Shown: piece after piece, positions 11,201-18,427 of the stretch | Position numbering within the stretch: position 1 is the first letter of the stretch | Layout: the number at the start of each line of letters is the position of its first letter | Source of the DNA: Staphylococcus croceilyticus | GTDB lineage: Bacteria > Bacillota > Bacilli > Staphylococcales > Staphylococcaceae | Assembly (NCBI RefSeq): GCF_002902575.1 | Contig: NZ_PPRD01000003.1 | Location: forward strand, 1-37,031 | Reading direction: 5' to 3' | DNA length: 37,031 bases | Position numbers and translations under genes: made by a program | Notes under the pieces: generated by a model | The model's input: the letters and a program-made list of their open reading frames with translations, nothing else | Database searches by the model: none | Told to the model about the DNA's origin: nothing

Positions 11201-11420
11201 TATGTAATCCGTTTGACAAGTGAATAGTCATACCAAATATCGGTTTAATGTGATGTTCAAGACAAGCATCATAAAATTTTGGGAAGCCATATAATACATT
11301 TGTATCTGTTATCGCTAACGCCTCATACCCATTTTGTTGCGCTTTTTTAATAACATCATCGATTTTCAAGCTAGAATATAATAAATCATATGTTGTATGA
11401 ATATTTAAATGTGCAACCAT
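8223..11420 (-). CDS. dnaE: DNA polymerase III subunit alpha, DnaE type
   Basis: Replicative polymerase of the DnaE1 class. In low-GC Gram-positives it works beside PolC, extending primers, mainly on the lagging strand. The 1065 residues are normal for staphylococcal DnaE. Order: PHP domain (1 to about 200); palm with GPGRGSSAGSLVSYLL and the catalytic PDIDIDFED (about 346-354); fingers and helix-hairpin-helix region (KGVGYQSVKSI); a C-terminal OB fold (about 905-1000, GQNMAFLTLNDG). The PHP metal motifs are degenerate: NIH where H-x-H is expected, and ITDTN where the family has TDH. No proofreading activity is therefore expected from this domain. It follows nrnA by 22 bp. Confidence 0.96.
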   Translation of the reverse strand: MVAHLNIHTTYDLLYSSLKIDDVIKKAQQNGYEALAITDTNVLYGFPKFYDACLEHHIKPIFGMTIHLSNGLHTIETVLLARNNKGLTALYQLSSAIRMKEKDLVPLEWLHRYSGNLAIIFKEAQEEHQSIVKEFINHEAIYINHTSDTSIYDLKVVWLKNARYLDAKDIDTIPALEAIKNNTKLDLVNDIEDIEEHFFSENELQKMQLTEDIWQNTSELANQCTAEIDYHQDLLPKFETPTGESSKDYLWSILLQKLQEFDLQQDERYEARLNHEYKIITDMGFEDYFLIVSDLIHYAKTHDVMVGPGRGSSAGSLVSYLLGITTINPIKYNLLFERFLNPERVTMPDIDIDFEDTRREKVIQYVQEKYGEHHVSGIVTFGHLLARAVARDVGRIMGFDDITLNEISKLIPHRLGITLEEAYQNDEFKQFVHRNHRHEKWFEISRKLEGLPRHTSTHAAGIIINKRPLYNYVPITTGDTGLLTQWTMTEAERLGLLKIDFLGLRNLSIIHQIITQVKKDLNIDINIENIPMDDAKVFALLSKGNTTGIFQLESEGVRKVLVRLQPEHFEDIVAVTSLYRPGPMEEIPTYISRRHNQSDIQYLHPDLEPILKRTYGVIIYQEQIMQIASQFASFSYGQADILRRAMSKKNRTVLENERQHFINGAVKNGYDEAVSKQIFDLILKFADYGFPRAHAVSYSKIAYIMAYLKVHYPNYFYANILSNVVGNENKTAAIIDEAKSQNLNILPPDINKSHWFYKATESNIYLSLGAIKGVGYQSVKSIVDERYQNGNFKDFFNFARRIPKRIKTRKLLEALILVGAFDSLGKTRATLLSAIDQVLDEVSNVEQDDFLFDMLTPKQTYQDKEELSDQMISNYEKDYLGFYISSHPVEKLFNNKQYLGIFTLKHQMNSKPILVQIDRIKQIRTKNGQNMAFLTLNDGRNNIDGVIFPDKFKQFETILKENEIYVVYGKFEKRNQQVQLVVNYLSTIDDFETNRIKKANQIIIRNIKEIDEVKQHLSNSKENNIEVMIYNESSNETMTLGFIKRDMNYLTHFINLFKPNDIRIV

Positions 11421-11442
11421 ATATGACTTCCTTTCATTTTAT

Positions 11443-12381
11443 TTATAATTTTTGACGTAATGCTTTTGCTAACTCATCAAATTCTTCCCAACTATAAACC
11501 GAAACGCCTGACGCATTCGGATGGCCGCCTCCACCAAATTGATTAGCGATATCATTAATGACGATACCTTTAGATCGTACGCGACATCTTATTTGGTCTC
11601 CCTCATCAACAGCAAATACCCAAATTTTTAAACCTTGAATATCGGCTACAGTATTTACAAATTGAGATGCTTCATTAGGCAATAATTGATATTCTTCTAA
11701 TATTTCTTTAGTAATTCTCACTTGGCAAAATGCATGATCTTCACTCAACTCAAAGTTTTGGAAGATATAGCCTTGGAATGGCATCACCTTAGGATCTTTT
11801 TCCGACATTTTATTTAATTCTGCATTATGGTCGAATGGAAATTTTAATAATTGACTTGCTACTTCCATCGTATGTGGCGTTGTGTTATTAAACATAAATC
11901 TGCCAGTATCGCCTACAATACCTAAATAAAGGACACGCGCCACATCAGCATCAATAATACTGAAATCATTAAAATGTGTAATAAAGTCAAAAATAATTTC
12001 ACTTGTTGATGATGCTTCAGTATTCACATAATTGATTTCACCATATTGGTCCGTTGCTGGATGGTGGTCAATTTTAATTAACCCTTTACCATTACTGTAT
12101 CTTTGATCATCTATACGTGGCGCATTCGCTGTATCACACACAATCACTAAAGCATCTTCATAAACTTCATCCGCAATTTCATCTAAACTACCGATAAATT
12201 CTAAAGATACTTCTGATTGCCCTACCGCATAAATTGTTTTTTCAGGAAATTTGCGTTCCAAATATAATTTTAATCCAAGTTGAGAACCGTACGCATCAGG
12301 ATCAGGTCGAACATGTCTGTGAATGATAATCGTATCCGCCTCTTCAATTTTATGCATAATTTCGTTAAATATTCCTACCAT
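11443..12381 (-). CDS. nrnA: DHH-family oligoribonuclease / pAp phosphatase (NrnA)
   Basis: A 312-residue cytosolic phosphoesterase with a DHH domain ([10 protein letters not shown] at 25-34, IDHHPATD about 104) and a C-terminal DHHA1 domain ending in GGGHPNASG (about 286). In B. subtilis the equivalent NrnA (YtqI) degrades 2-5-nt RNAs and dephosphorylates 3'-phosphoadenosine 5'-phosphate, replacing Orn and CysQ. That activity is family knowledge; the motifs are seen directly. The SD is GAGGAG upstream of ATG 12381. It lies between the CBS/DRTGG regulator and dnaE with short gaps (66 and 22 bp), suggesting one transcript. Confidence 0.92.
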   Translation of the reverse strand: MVGIFNEIMHKIEEADTIIIHRHVRPDPDAYGSQLGLKLYLERKFPEKTIYAVGQSEVSLEFIGSLDEIADEVYEDALVIVCDTANAPRIDDQRYSNGKGLIKIDHHPATDQYGEINYVNTEASSTSEIIFDFITHFNDFSIIDADVARVLYLGIVGDTGRFMFNNTTPHTMEVASQLLKFPFDHNAELNKMSEKDPKVMPFQGYIFQNFELSEDHAFCQVRITKEILEEYQLLPNEASQFVNTVADIQGLKIWVFAVDEGDQIRCRVRSKGIVINDIANQFGGGGHPNASGVSVYSWEEFDELAKALRQKL

Positions 12382-12447
12382 AAATGATTACTCCTCAATT
12401 TTTGTCTTTTTGAAAATGCAGGCCCAAATACACTGCATGATTTTTAC

Positions 12448-13746
12448 TTAAATGTCCTCAAACATTTGGCAAATAATCATCGCGTTCGCTACTCTTTCAT
12501 TACCACTCATCATGGTAACTTCTAACTTCGCAAAGTTTCTACCTACATCTAACATGTTATACGTGACATTAATAAATGTTTCAATTGGTACAGTTTTGAT
12601 ATAAATAATATTCAAACTTTCAATCATTACGTCTACTTTTTTAAATTTACGTAGCTCATGTTTAATCGTTTCTTCAATAATAGCTACAAATACAGATTTA
12701 CTTAAAGTGCCATATTGATTTGTTAGTAATGGAGAAACTTCTACAGTAATATCATTTTGAGTGATAGTGATATGTTTAGCAATTTGATCGTTAATTGTTT
12801 CACCAATCTGAGGTTGTCTACCAATTAATTGCATCGCTTTTAATACATCGTCTCTTGTAATGACTCCGATTGCTTTTTTATTTTTAGTAGTTACCGGCAA
12901 AATTTCAATACCTTCCCAAATCATCAGGTGAGCACAACTTGCCACAGTCGTGGTTAATTCTACATTGATAGGTCTTCTAGTCATCACTTTACTTATTGTA
13001 TCTTCAACTTGCATGTGAATAATCTCTTTACTAGTAATAATCCCTACTAATTTCCAATTTTTATCCACCACTGGAAAACGCGAATGCCCGGTCACTTTCG
13101 CACGTGCTTTATAGTCCTCTATACCCATTTCATCAAACACAACCGTCATATCATTAATAGGTTTAACAATATCATTTACGACTAAAATTTCTTTTCTTAT
13201 CATTTGATTGTACATTGCTCTATTGATGATATTAGCTACTAAAAACGTATCATAGTTTGAGGATAATATTGGTAAATTATGACTATCAGCGTAATCAATA
13301 ATTTTTTGAGACGTTTTAAAGCCTCCTGTTATAAGTACACCACTACCTTTTTTCAAAGCTTCTAATTGAACATCAGGACGATTCCCTACTATGAGCAATG
13401 TTTGATGACTGATATATTTAACGACATCTTTAAGCTCCATTGCACCTATCGCAAATTTTGATACACTGTTGCTCAAACCATTTTTACCACCGATAACTTC
13501 TCCATCGATAATTTTTAGAATCTCATTAAACGTCAAATTTTCAATTTCTTCACGATTTTTCTTATCAATGCGTACAGTGCCAACCCTATCTATCGTTGTT
13601 ACCAATCCTAATTGGCCTGCATCTTTAATCGCTCTATAGGCAGTACCTTCCGATACATTCATTACTTTCGCTATTTTTCGAACCGAAATTTTTTGACCGA
13701 TTTTTAACGATTCAATATACGCTATTATTTGTTCATGTTTAGTCAT
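12448..13746 (-). CDS. HTH-DRTGG-CBS-thioesterase domain protein (YtoI-like)
   Basis: A 432-residue multidomain protein. Residues of about 8-60 form a winged-helix HTH (SVRKIAKVMNVSEGTAYRAI). About 75-180 fit a DRTGG domain, 195-310 are two CBS domains (VTGHSRFPVVDKNWKLVGII, then EILPVTTKNKKAIGVITRDD), and 320-432 resemble a hotdog thioesterase-like fold. The CBS pair usually binds adenine nucleotides or cyclic dinucleotides, and the HTH suggests nucleotide-controlled DNA binding. The ligand and targets are not known to me. The RBS is AAAGAGGT, and a promoter with a perfect TATAAT lies upstream. It heads the unit that continues with nrnA and dnaE, and nrnA degrades small nucleotides, which makes a shared nucleotide signal conceivable. 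Confidence 0.85.
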   Translation of the reverse strand: MTKHEQIIAYIESLKIGQKISVRKIAKVMNVSEGTAYRAIKDAGQLGLVTTIDRVGTVRIDKKNREEIENLTFNEILKIIDGEVIGGKNGLSNSVSKFAIGAMELKDVVKYISHQTLLIVGNRPDVQLEALKKGSGVLITGGFKTSQKIIDYADSHNLPILSSNYDTFLVANIINRAMYNQMIRKEILVVNDIVKPINDMTVVFDEMGIEDYKARAKVTGHSRFPVVDKNWKLVGIITSKEIIHMQVEDTISKVMTRRPINVELTTTVASCAHLMIWEGIEILPVTTKNKKAIGVITRDDVLKAMQLIGRQPQIGETINDQIAKHITITQNDITVEVSPLLTNQYGTLSKSVFVAIIEETIKHELRKFKKVDVMIESLNIIYIKTVPIETFINVTYNMLDVGRNFAKLEVTMMSGNERVANAMIICQMFEDI

Positions 13747-13781
13747 TTAAATACCTCTTTAAAATTGACAATGTCCTATAT

Positions 13782-13810
13782 ATTATAACTTTTTCCATAG
13801 AAAAAATCGA
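13782..13810 (-). promoter_or_regulatory. Promoter of the CBS/DRTGG-nrnA-dnaE unit
   Basis: On the minus strand TCGATT (13810-13805), a 17-bp spacer and a perfect TATAAT (13787-13782) lie 36 bp before the start codon. The -35 is weak. Confidence 0.5.
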
Positions 13811-13922
13811 TTTTGAAAAATATTCCTAGTAAAACTTCTTAGTCCTACATTTTCCGAACAAAAAATAATAATAGCATAATAATTTAATGATTACGGTTAT
13901 TTAATCATTATAAATATATTCG

Positions 13923-13952
13923 TTGGAAAAATTAATTTATATTATATATAAT
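13923..13952 (+). promoter_or_regulatory. Promoter of the first usp gene
   Basis: TTGGAA (13923-13928), an 18-bp spacer and TATAAT (13947-13952). The start of transcription would fall almost on the AAAGGAGG ribosome binding site (13959-13966). An alternative -10 a few bases upstream is therefore possible in this AT-rich stretch. Confidence 0.4.
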
Positions 13953-13974
13953 TATATTAAAGGAGGAATGTCCT

Positions 13975-14388
13975 ATGTATAAAAATATATTATTAGGCGT
14001 TGACACACATTTAAAAAATGAAAAAGCATTAAAAGAAGTATCAAAATTAGCTGGTGAAGATACTGTTGTTACAATCTTTAATGTAATTGGTGAACAAGAT
14101 GCTCAAGCTTCTATCAAAGCGGGTACACATCTAAATGAACTGACTGAGAAACGCAGTAAAGAACTTGAAAAAACTCGTGATATTTTAGATGATTATGGTA
14201 TTAACTATGATCAAATTATTGTGCGAGGTAATCCGAAAGATGAACTTGTCAAACATGCTAATAGTGGTAAATACGAAATCGTTGTATTAAGTAACCGTAA
14301 AGCTGAAAGTCAAAAGAAATTTGTACTTGGCAGTGTCAGTCATAAAGTAGCTAAGCGTGCAACTATTCCAGTATTAATTGTTAAATGA
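13975..14388 (+). CDS. Universal stress protein (UspA family), ATP loop degenerate
   Basis: A 137-residue cytosolic protein of one Usp domain (MYKNILLGVDTHLKNEKALKE at the start, VLGSVSHKVAKRATIPVLIV at the end). Its role is stress survival; the biochemical function of most Usp proteins is unsettled. The usual ATP-binding pattern G-2x-G-9x-G-S/T appears here as S-NR-K-9x-G-S. Both leading glycines are replaced, so nucleotide binding is doubtful. The RBS is AAAGGAGG. It is monocistronic, with a promoter about 20 bp upstream and a strong terminator after it. It is divergent from the CBS/DRTGG gene. A second Usp with an intact loop lies at 17803. Confidence 0.9.
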   Translation: MYKNILLGVDTHLKNEKALKEVSKLAGEDTVVTIFNVIGEQDAQASIKAGTHLNELTEKRSKELEKTRDILDDYGINYDQIIVRGNPKDELVKHANSGKYEIVVLSNRKAESQKKFVLGSVSHKVAKRATIPVLIVK

Positions 14389-14404
14389 CTTCTTTTAATA
14401 TTAG

Positions 14405-14467
14405 AAAACTCCTATTATAGAGTGACTTGAAACCTTTGTTGTCCACTCATATAATAGGAGTTTTTTT
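14405..14467. terminator. Bidirectional terminator between usp and UPF0173 genes
   Basis: A long stem (14405-14419 with 14450-14464, extended inside by GAGTG/CACTC) is followed on the plus strand by a run of T and on the minus strand by TTTTCTAAT. It sits between two convergent genes and can serve both. Confidence 0.85.
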
Positions 14468-14513
14468 CAATTTAACGTAAAGTTATAATACAAGATTTTA
14501 GTAATGATTTAAT

Positions 14514-15203
14514 TTAAAATTCTACAGCTTCACCAGGTTCTAAAATTTGGACTTCCCCTTCTGTTACTGCATCTTTAAATTCTTGAGGATTTTGTTCGAT
14601 TAATGGGAAAGTGTTGTAGTGGATTGGCACTGAAATTTTAGGTTTAATAAATTCATTAATTGCATAACTAGCATCATCAATACCCATTGTGAAGTTATCA
14701 CCAATTGGTACGAAGCATACATCTACTGGATGGCGTTCCGCAATTAATTTCATATCACTGAATAAGCCTGTATCGCCAGTGTGATAAATTGTTTTACCTT
14801 CAGCTTCAATAATCACACCCATTGGCATACCTAGGTATACTGGAATACCATCTTCGTGAGTGAAACTTGAACTATGGAATGCTTGAACATATTTCACAGT
14901 ACCGAAATCAAATTTAGCTTTTCCTCCAATATTCATACCGTGAACATTTTCAACACCATGATATGTTGAAAGATAACCTTGTAATTCTGCTGAACCGATA
15001 ACAGTCGCATGATTACGGTTTGCAAGCTCGACTACATCGCCAAAGTGATCAGCATGGCCATGCGTTAAGATAATATAATCCACATCTAATCTTTGTTCAT
15101 CTAAATCACATTTATCATTACCAGAAATAAATGGATCTACGATTACTTTTTTACCGTTACCTTCGAAATAAATAGTAGATTGACCATGAAATGAAAGTTT
15201 CAT
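14514..15203 (-). CDS. Metal-dependent hydrolase, UPF0173 family (YtkL-like)
   Basis: A 229-residue metallo-beta-lactamase-fold protein of the UPF0173 group. Metal ligands are visible: THGHADH (H48, H50, D52, H53) with an upstream D23 in VDPF, then YHTGDTG (about 144) and the C-terminal PIHYNTFP. Such proteins bind two metal ions and hydrolyse an unknown substrate; I do not assign one. The SD is TAGGAGG ahead of ATG 15203. The upstream region has a sigma-B-like promoter, which would make it a general stress gene. It is convergent with usp and divergent from the peptidase gene. Confidence 0.9.
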   Translation of the reverse strand: MKLSFHGQSTIYFEGNGKKVIVDPFISGNDKCDLDEQRLDVDYIILTHGHADHFGDVVELANRNHATVIGSAELQGYLSTYHGVENVHGMNIGGKAKFDFGTVKYVQAFHSSSFTHEDGIPVYLGMPMGVIIEAEGKTIYHTGDTGLFSDMKLIAERHPVDVCFVPIGDNFTMGIDDASYAINEFIKPKISVPIHYNTFPLIEQNPQEFKDAVTEGEVQILEPGEAVEF

Positions 15204-15238
15204 AATTAATAGCCTCCTAATAGCTTGTTAATTGTAGT

Positions 15239-15264
15239 ATACCCTAGCACATAAATTTTATAAC
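15239..15264 (-). promoter_or_regulatory. Candidate sigma-B promoter of the UPF0173 gene
   Basis: On the minus strand GTTATA (15264-15259), a 14-bp spacer and GGGTAT (15244-15239) resemble the staphylococcal sigma-B pattern GTTTWW-N14-GGGWAW. The site lies 36 bp upstream of the start codon. The -10 is perfect; the -35 is partial. Confidence 0.4.
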
Positions 15265-15359
15265 ACTTTTTAGTTAAAATGCGCGAGGTAACGTACCTCC
15301 ATTAGTTCATCTTTTCCATAAAGCCTAATTTGAATCTCTTCAGAAATTATTCAATAATT

Positions 15360-15388
15360 TTGAATTTCTTCTTTAATAGACGTAAAAT
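15360..15388 (+). promoter_or_regulatory. Promoter of the M24 peptidase gene
   Basis: TTGAAT (15360-15365), a 17-bp spacer and TAAAAT (15383-15388) are followed by the AAGGAGGA site (15405-15412) and ATG 15423. This supports starting the protein at 15423 and not upstream. Confidence 0.55.
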
Positions 15389-15422
15389 TAAAATCAAAGA
15401 ACTCAAGGAGGATAATTATTTT

Positions 15423-16478
15423 ATGACAAAAATAGACGAAATCACCCAAGCGTTACATAATGAAAATGCTGATGCAGCATGGATTACGACTCCACTTAAT
15501 GTCTTTTACTTTACTGGTTATAGAAGTGAGCCTCACGAAAGATTGTTAGCAGTATTAATTACTGCTTCTGGTGAGAAGACACTTTACTGTCCTAAAATGG
15601 AAGTTGAAGAAGCCAAAGCCTCATCTTTTGATGGTAAAATTATTGGCTACTTAGATACAGAAAATCCATTTGATATTGAACCTCATACTTTTAATAAACT
15701 ATTAATTGAGAGTGAACATTTAACAGTTAAGCGCCAACGCGAACTTACTGATAACTTTAATGTTAAGGAATATGGCGATATCGATCAAACTATTAAGAAT
15801 TTAAGAAATATTAAAAGTACTGATGAAATTAATAATATTAAGAAAGCAGCTGAGCTAGCTGATAAATGTATTGAAATTGGCGTTGATTTCTTAAAAGTTG
15901 GTGTGTCAGAGCGAGAAGTCGTTAATCATATTGAAAATGAAATTAAAAAGTTCGGTGTAAGTGAAATGAGCTTTGATACGATGGTATTATTCGGTGATCA
16001 CGCCGCTTCTCCTCATGGCACTCCAGGCGATAGAACTTTAAAAGATAATGAATACGTTTTATTTGATTTAGGGGTTATTTATCATCATTACTGTAGTGAC
16101 ATGACACGTACTGTTAAATTCGGAGCACCTTCAGATAAAGCTCAAGAAATTTATAATATTGTCTTAGAAGCTGAAACAGAAGCAATTCGCTCAATTAAAG
16201 CCGGCGTACCATTGTATGAAATTGATAAAATTGCACGTGATATCATCACAAATGCTGGCTATGGTGAGTACTTCCCTCATCGTTTAGGTCATGGGTTAGG
16301 ACTTGAAGAACATGAATATCAAGATGTATCAAGTACAAATACTAATAAGTTAGAAGCGGGAATGGTTATTACTATTGAACCAGGTATTTATGTACCAGGC
16401 GTGGCAGGAGTTCGTATCGAAGATGATATTTTAGTAACTGAAGATGGCTATGAAATTTTAACTCACTACGAAAAATAA
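15423..16478 (+). CDS. M24-family Xaa-Pro dipeptidase
   Basis: A 351-residue cytosolic metallopeptidase that cleaves X-Pro dipeptides and so recycles proline-containing peptides. An N-terminal creatinase-like domain (about 1-125) is followed by the pita-bread catalytic domain. Its dinuclear metal ligands can be traced: the Asp of LFDLGV, the Asp of SDMTRTV, the His of HRLGHGLG, and the Glu of IEPGIY and of GVRIEDD. The frame is open another 93 nt upstream, but AAGGAGGA lies directly ahead of ATG 15423 and a promoter falls inside the longer frame. MTKIDEITQ is therefore the start. It ends at a shared terminator with ald. Confidence 0.93.
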   Translation: MTKIDEITQALHNENADAAWITTPLNVFYFTGYRSEPHERLLAVLITASGEKTLYCPKMEVEEAKASSFDGKIIGYLDTENPFDIEPHTFNKLLIESEHLTVKRQRELTDNFNVKEYGDIDQTIKNLRNIKSTDEINNIKKAAELADKCIEIGVDFLKVGVSEREVVNHIENEIKKFGVSEMSFDTMVLFGDHAASPHGTPGDRTLKDNEYVLFDLGVIYHHYCSDMTRTVKFGAPSDKAQEIYNIVLEAETEAIRSIKAGVPLYEIDKIARDIITNAGYGEYFPHRLGHGLGLEEHEYQDVSSTNTNKLEAGMVITIEPGIYVPGVAGVRIEDDILVTEDGYEILTHYEK

Positions 16479-16532
16479 AAAACATCCAGTTGAGGAGGAC
16501 AATCCCCTCTCAACTGGATGTTTATTTTATAA
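16472..16532. terminator. Bidirectional terminator between peptidase and ald genes
   Basis: A perfect 15-bp stem (16481-16495 with 16510-16524) is flanked by T-rich runs on both strands (TTTATTTTAT downstream on plus, TTTATTTTT on minus). It serves two convergent genes. Confidence 0.9.
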
Positions 16533-16537
16533 ATCGA

Positions 16538-17659
16538 TTAGTCTTCTTTTAAAGCGTCTTCGATAGTAGTGTATTCTAAATCAAATGCTTCAGCTACACC
16601 TTTATGAGTTACATGACCTTTATAAGTGTTTAAACCTAAAGATAATGCATGGTTAGCTTTAAATGCTTCACGATAACCTTTATTTGCTAATAATTGAGCA
16701 TAAGGTAATGTAGCATTGTTTAAGGCAATTGTAGACGTACGAGGTACAGCACCTGGCATATTCGCTACAGCATAATGAACTACGCCGTGTTTAACGTAAG
16801 TTGGGTCATCATGAGTAGTAATTTTATCAGTTGTTTCAAAGATACCACCTTGGTCGATAGCGATATCAACGATTACTGAACCGTCTTTCATTTGTTTAAT
16901 CATATCTTCAGTAACTAAGCTAGGCGCTTTAGCACCAGGAATTAGAACGGCACCGATAACTAAATCACTTTGTTTAACTTGTTCTTCAATATTTAATGGG
17001 TTAGACATAATAGTGTTTACACGGCCATCAAATAAATCTTCTAATTCAGCTAAACGTTTAGGATTAACGTCTAAGATAGTAACATCTGCGCCTAAACCTA
17101 AAGCGATTTTAGCAGCATTTGTACCAGCTTGACCGCCACCAATAATAGTTACTTTACCTTTTGGTACTCCAGGTACTCCGCCAAGTAAAATTCCCATTCC
17201 GCCATTAATTTTTTGTAAGAATTCAGAACCTACTTGGGCAGACATACGTCCAGCTACTTCACTCATTGGTGTTAATAATGGTAATGAACGGTCAGGTAAT
17301 TGAACCGTTTCGTATGCAATACCTACTACTTTATTATCTACTAACGCTTGAGTTAATTTTTCTTCATTAGCTAGGTGTAAGTATGTGAATAAGATTAATC
17401 CTTCTCTGAAGTATTTATATTCATCTTCTAAAGGTTCTTTAACTTTGATTACCATTTCTACATCCCAAACTGCAGATTGATCAGATACAATTTCAGCACC
17501 TGCATTTTTGTAATCTGCATCTTCAAAGTATGAACCTAATCCTGCATCTTTTTCGACAAGTACTGTATGTCCTTGTTCAACTAATGCATGTACACCACTT
17601 GGTGATAAACCAACTCTGTTTTCGTTATTTTTTATCTCTTTTGGAATACCAATTTTCAT
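16538..17659 (-). CDS. ald: Alanine dehydrogenase
   Basis: Reversible NAD-dependent deamination of L-alanine to pyruvate and ammonia, used to catabolise alanine. The 373 residues fit the family's 370-375. Visible are [20 protein letters not shown], the pyruvate-binding lysine region IKVKEP (about 73-78), the catalytic His segment TYLHLA (about 95), the Rossmann motif GGGQAG (about 172-177) and VDIAIDQGG. The frame extends upstream to 17707, but TGGAGGTGG lies just before ATG 17659, so the longer start is rejected. A cre site matching every consensus position lies 38 bp upstream, so CcpA repression by glucose is likely. A CodY-like box lies further up. Divergent from usp. Confidence 0.96.
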   Translation of the reverse strand: MKIGIPKEIKNNENRVGLSPSGVHALVEQGHTVLVEKDAGLGSYFEDADYKNAGAEIVSDQSAVWDVEMVIKVKEPLEDEYKYFREGLILFTYLHLANEEKLTQALVDNKVVGIAYETVQLPDRSLPLLTPMSEVAGRMSAQVGSEFLQKINGGMGILLGGVPGVPKGKVTIIGGGQAGTNAAKIALGLGADVTILDVNPKRLAELEDLFDGRVNTIMSNPLNIEEQVKQSDLVIGAVLIPGAKAPSLVTEDMIKQMKDGSVIVDIAIDQGGIFETTDKITTHDDPTYVKHGVVHYAVANMPGAVPRTSTIALNNATLPYAQLLANKGYREAFKANHALSLGLNTYKGHVTHKGVAEAFDLEYTTIEDALKED

Positions 17660-17696
17660 TCCATCCACCTCCAACACCATCGTAACGCTAAACTGA

Positions 17697-17710
17697 TGAA
17701 AGCGCAATCA
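17697..17710. promoter_or_regulatory. cre site (CcpA operator) upstream of ald
   Basis: TGAAAGCGCAATCA agrees with TGNAARCGNWWWCA at all 14 positions. It overlaps a possible ald -35 on the minus strand (TTGCGC, 17 bp before TACGAT), which would give repression when glucose is present. Confidence 0.7.
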
Positions 17711-17746
17711 GAAAAAGTACACATTATTGTTAAAATATAAATATTA

Positions 17747-17761
17747 AATATTCTGAAATTT
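17747..17761. promoter_or_regulatory. CodY-like box in the ald-usp divergent region
   Basis: AATATTCTGAAATTT matches the CodY consensus AATTTTCWGAAAATT at 13 of 15 positions. It abuts the extended -10 of the usp gene (17763-17771) and lies about 90 bp upstream of ald. Confidence 0.45.
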
Positions 17762-17762
17762 G

Positions 17763-17771
17763 TGGTAAAAT
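17763..17771 (+). promoter_or_regulatory. Extended -10 promoter of the second usp gene
   Basis: TGGTAAAAT forms a TGn-TAAAAT extended -10 with no good -35, 32 bp ahead of the usp start codon. The RBS AAGGGGG follows at about 17789. Confidence 0.4.
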
Positions 17772-17802
17772 ATAAGTAAGAAAAGCTAAGGGGGTTATTA
17801 AG

Positions 17803-18300
17803 ATGTTAACTTATAAAAACATTTTAATCGCAGTTGATGGTTCACATGAAGCAGAGTGGGCTTTCAATAAAGCCGTAGACGTAGCTAAACGTAACGACGC
17901 CAAATTAACTATTGTAAACATTATTGATTCAAGAACATATTCTTCTTATGAAGTTTATGATGCACAATTCACTGAGAAATCTCGCGGTTTCTCTGAAGAG
18001 TTATTAAAAGGTTATCAAGAAGTCGCAACACGTGCTGGAGTAACTAATGTAGAAACACGCTTAGAGTTTGGTTCTCCTAAAGCCATTATCCCTAAAAAAT
18101 TAGCAAGCGAACTTAAAGTAGATTTAATTATGTGTGGTACTTCAGGCTTAAATGCAGTAGAGCGATTTATTGTAGGTTCTGTATCTGAAGCCATTGTACG
18201 TCACTCACCTTGTGATGTGTTAGTCGTACGTACTGAAGAAATTCCAGAGGACTTCCATCCAGAAGTGGCTACACCAGAATTTAGACAACAATATTCTTAA
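17803..18300 (+). CDS. Universal stress protein with intact ATP-binding loop
   Basis: A 165-residue single-domain Usp protein. It starts MLTYKNILIAVDGSHEAEWAF and carries the complete nucleotide loop GTSG-9x-GS at residues 111-125, followed by RHSPCDVLVV. It therefore belongs to the ATP-binding branch, unlike the shorter paralogue at 13975. Its role is stress or starvation adaptation in the cytosol. A 20-residue acidic tail extends beyond the fold. The RBS is AAGGGGG. The gene is divergent from ald, with shared candidate CodY and cre sites between them, and is convergent with ackA. It is monocistronic with its own terminator. Confidence 0.93.
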   Translation: MLTYKNILIAVDGSHEAEWAFNKAVDVAKRNDAKLTIVNIIDSRTYSSYEVYDAQFTEKSRGFSEELLKGYQEVATRAGVTNVETRLEFGSPKAIIPKKLASELKVDLIMCGTSGLNAVERFIVGSVSEAIVRHSPCDVLVVRTEEIPEDFHPEVATPEFRQQYS

Positions 18301-18325
18301 AACTTAAATCATAATCAATCAATTT

Positions 18326-18365
18326 AAAGGGTGCCTCATTTTGTTGAGGCCCCTTTTCTTTTTCT
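18326..18365 (+). terminator. Terminator of the second usp gene
   Basis: A GC-rich stem (AAAGGG and GCCTCA on the left, 18326-18338, pairing with 18345-18356 across one bulged T) is followed by TTTTCTTTTT. Confidence 0.85.
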
Positions 18366-18371
18366 AAAAAC

Positions 18372-18415
18372 AAAAAAATGCCATGGTTACATCTTAAATA
18401 GACATAACCATGGCA
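18372..18415 (-). terminator. Terminator of ackA
   Basis: A perfect 11-bp stem TGCCATGGTTA/TAACCATGGCA (18379-18389 with 18405-18415) is followed on the minus strand by seven T residues. It starts 12 bp after the ackA stop. Confidence 0.9.
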
Positions 18416-18427
18416 CTTAGTTATATA

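Noticed and set aside
17660-17707. 16-residue N-terminal extension of alanine dehydrogenase
   Set aside because: The family start MKIGIPKE directly follows a strong SD, and the extension covers the cre site.
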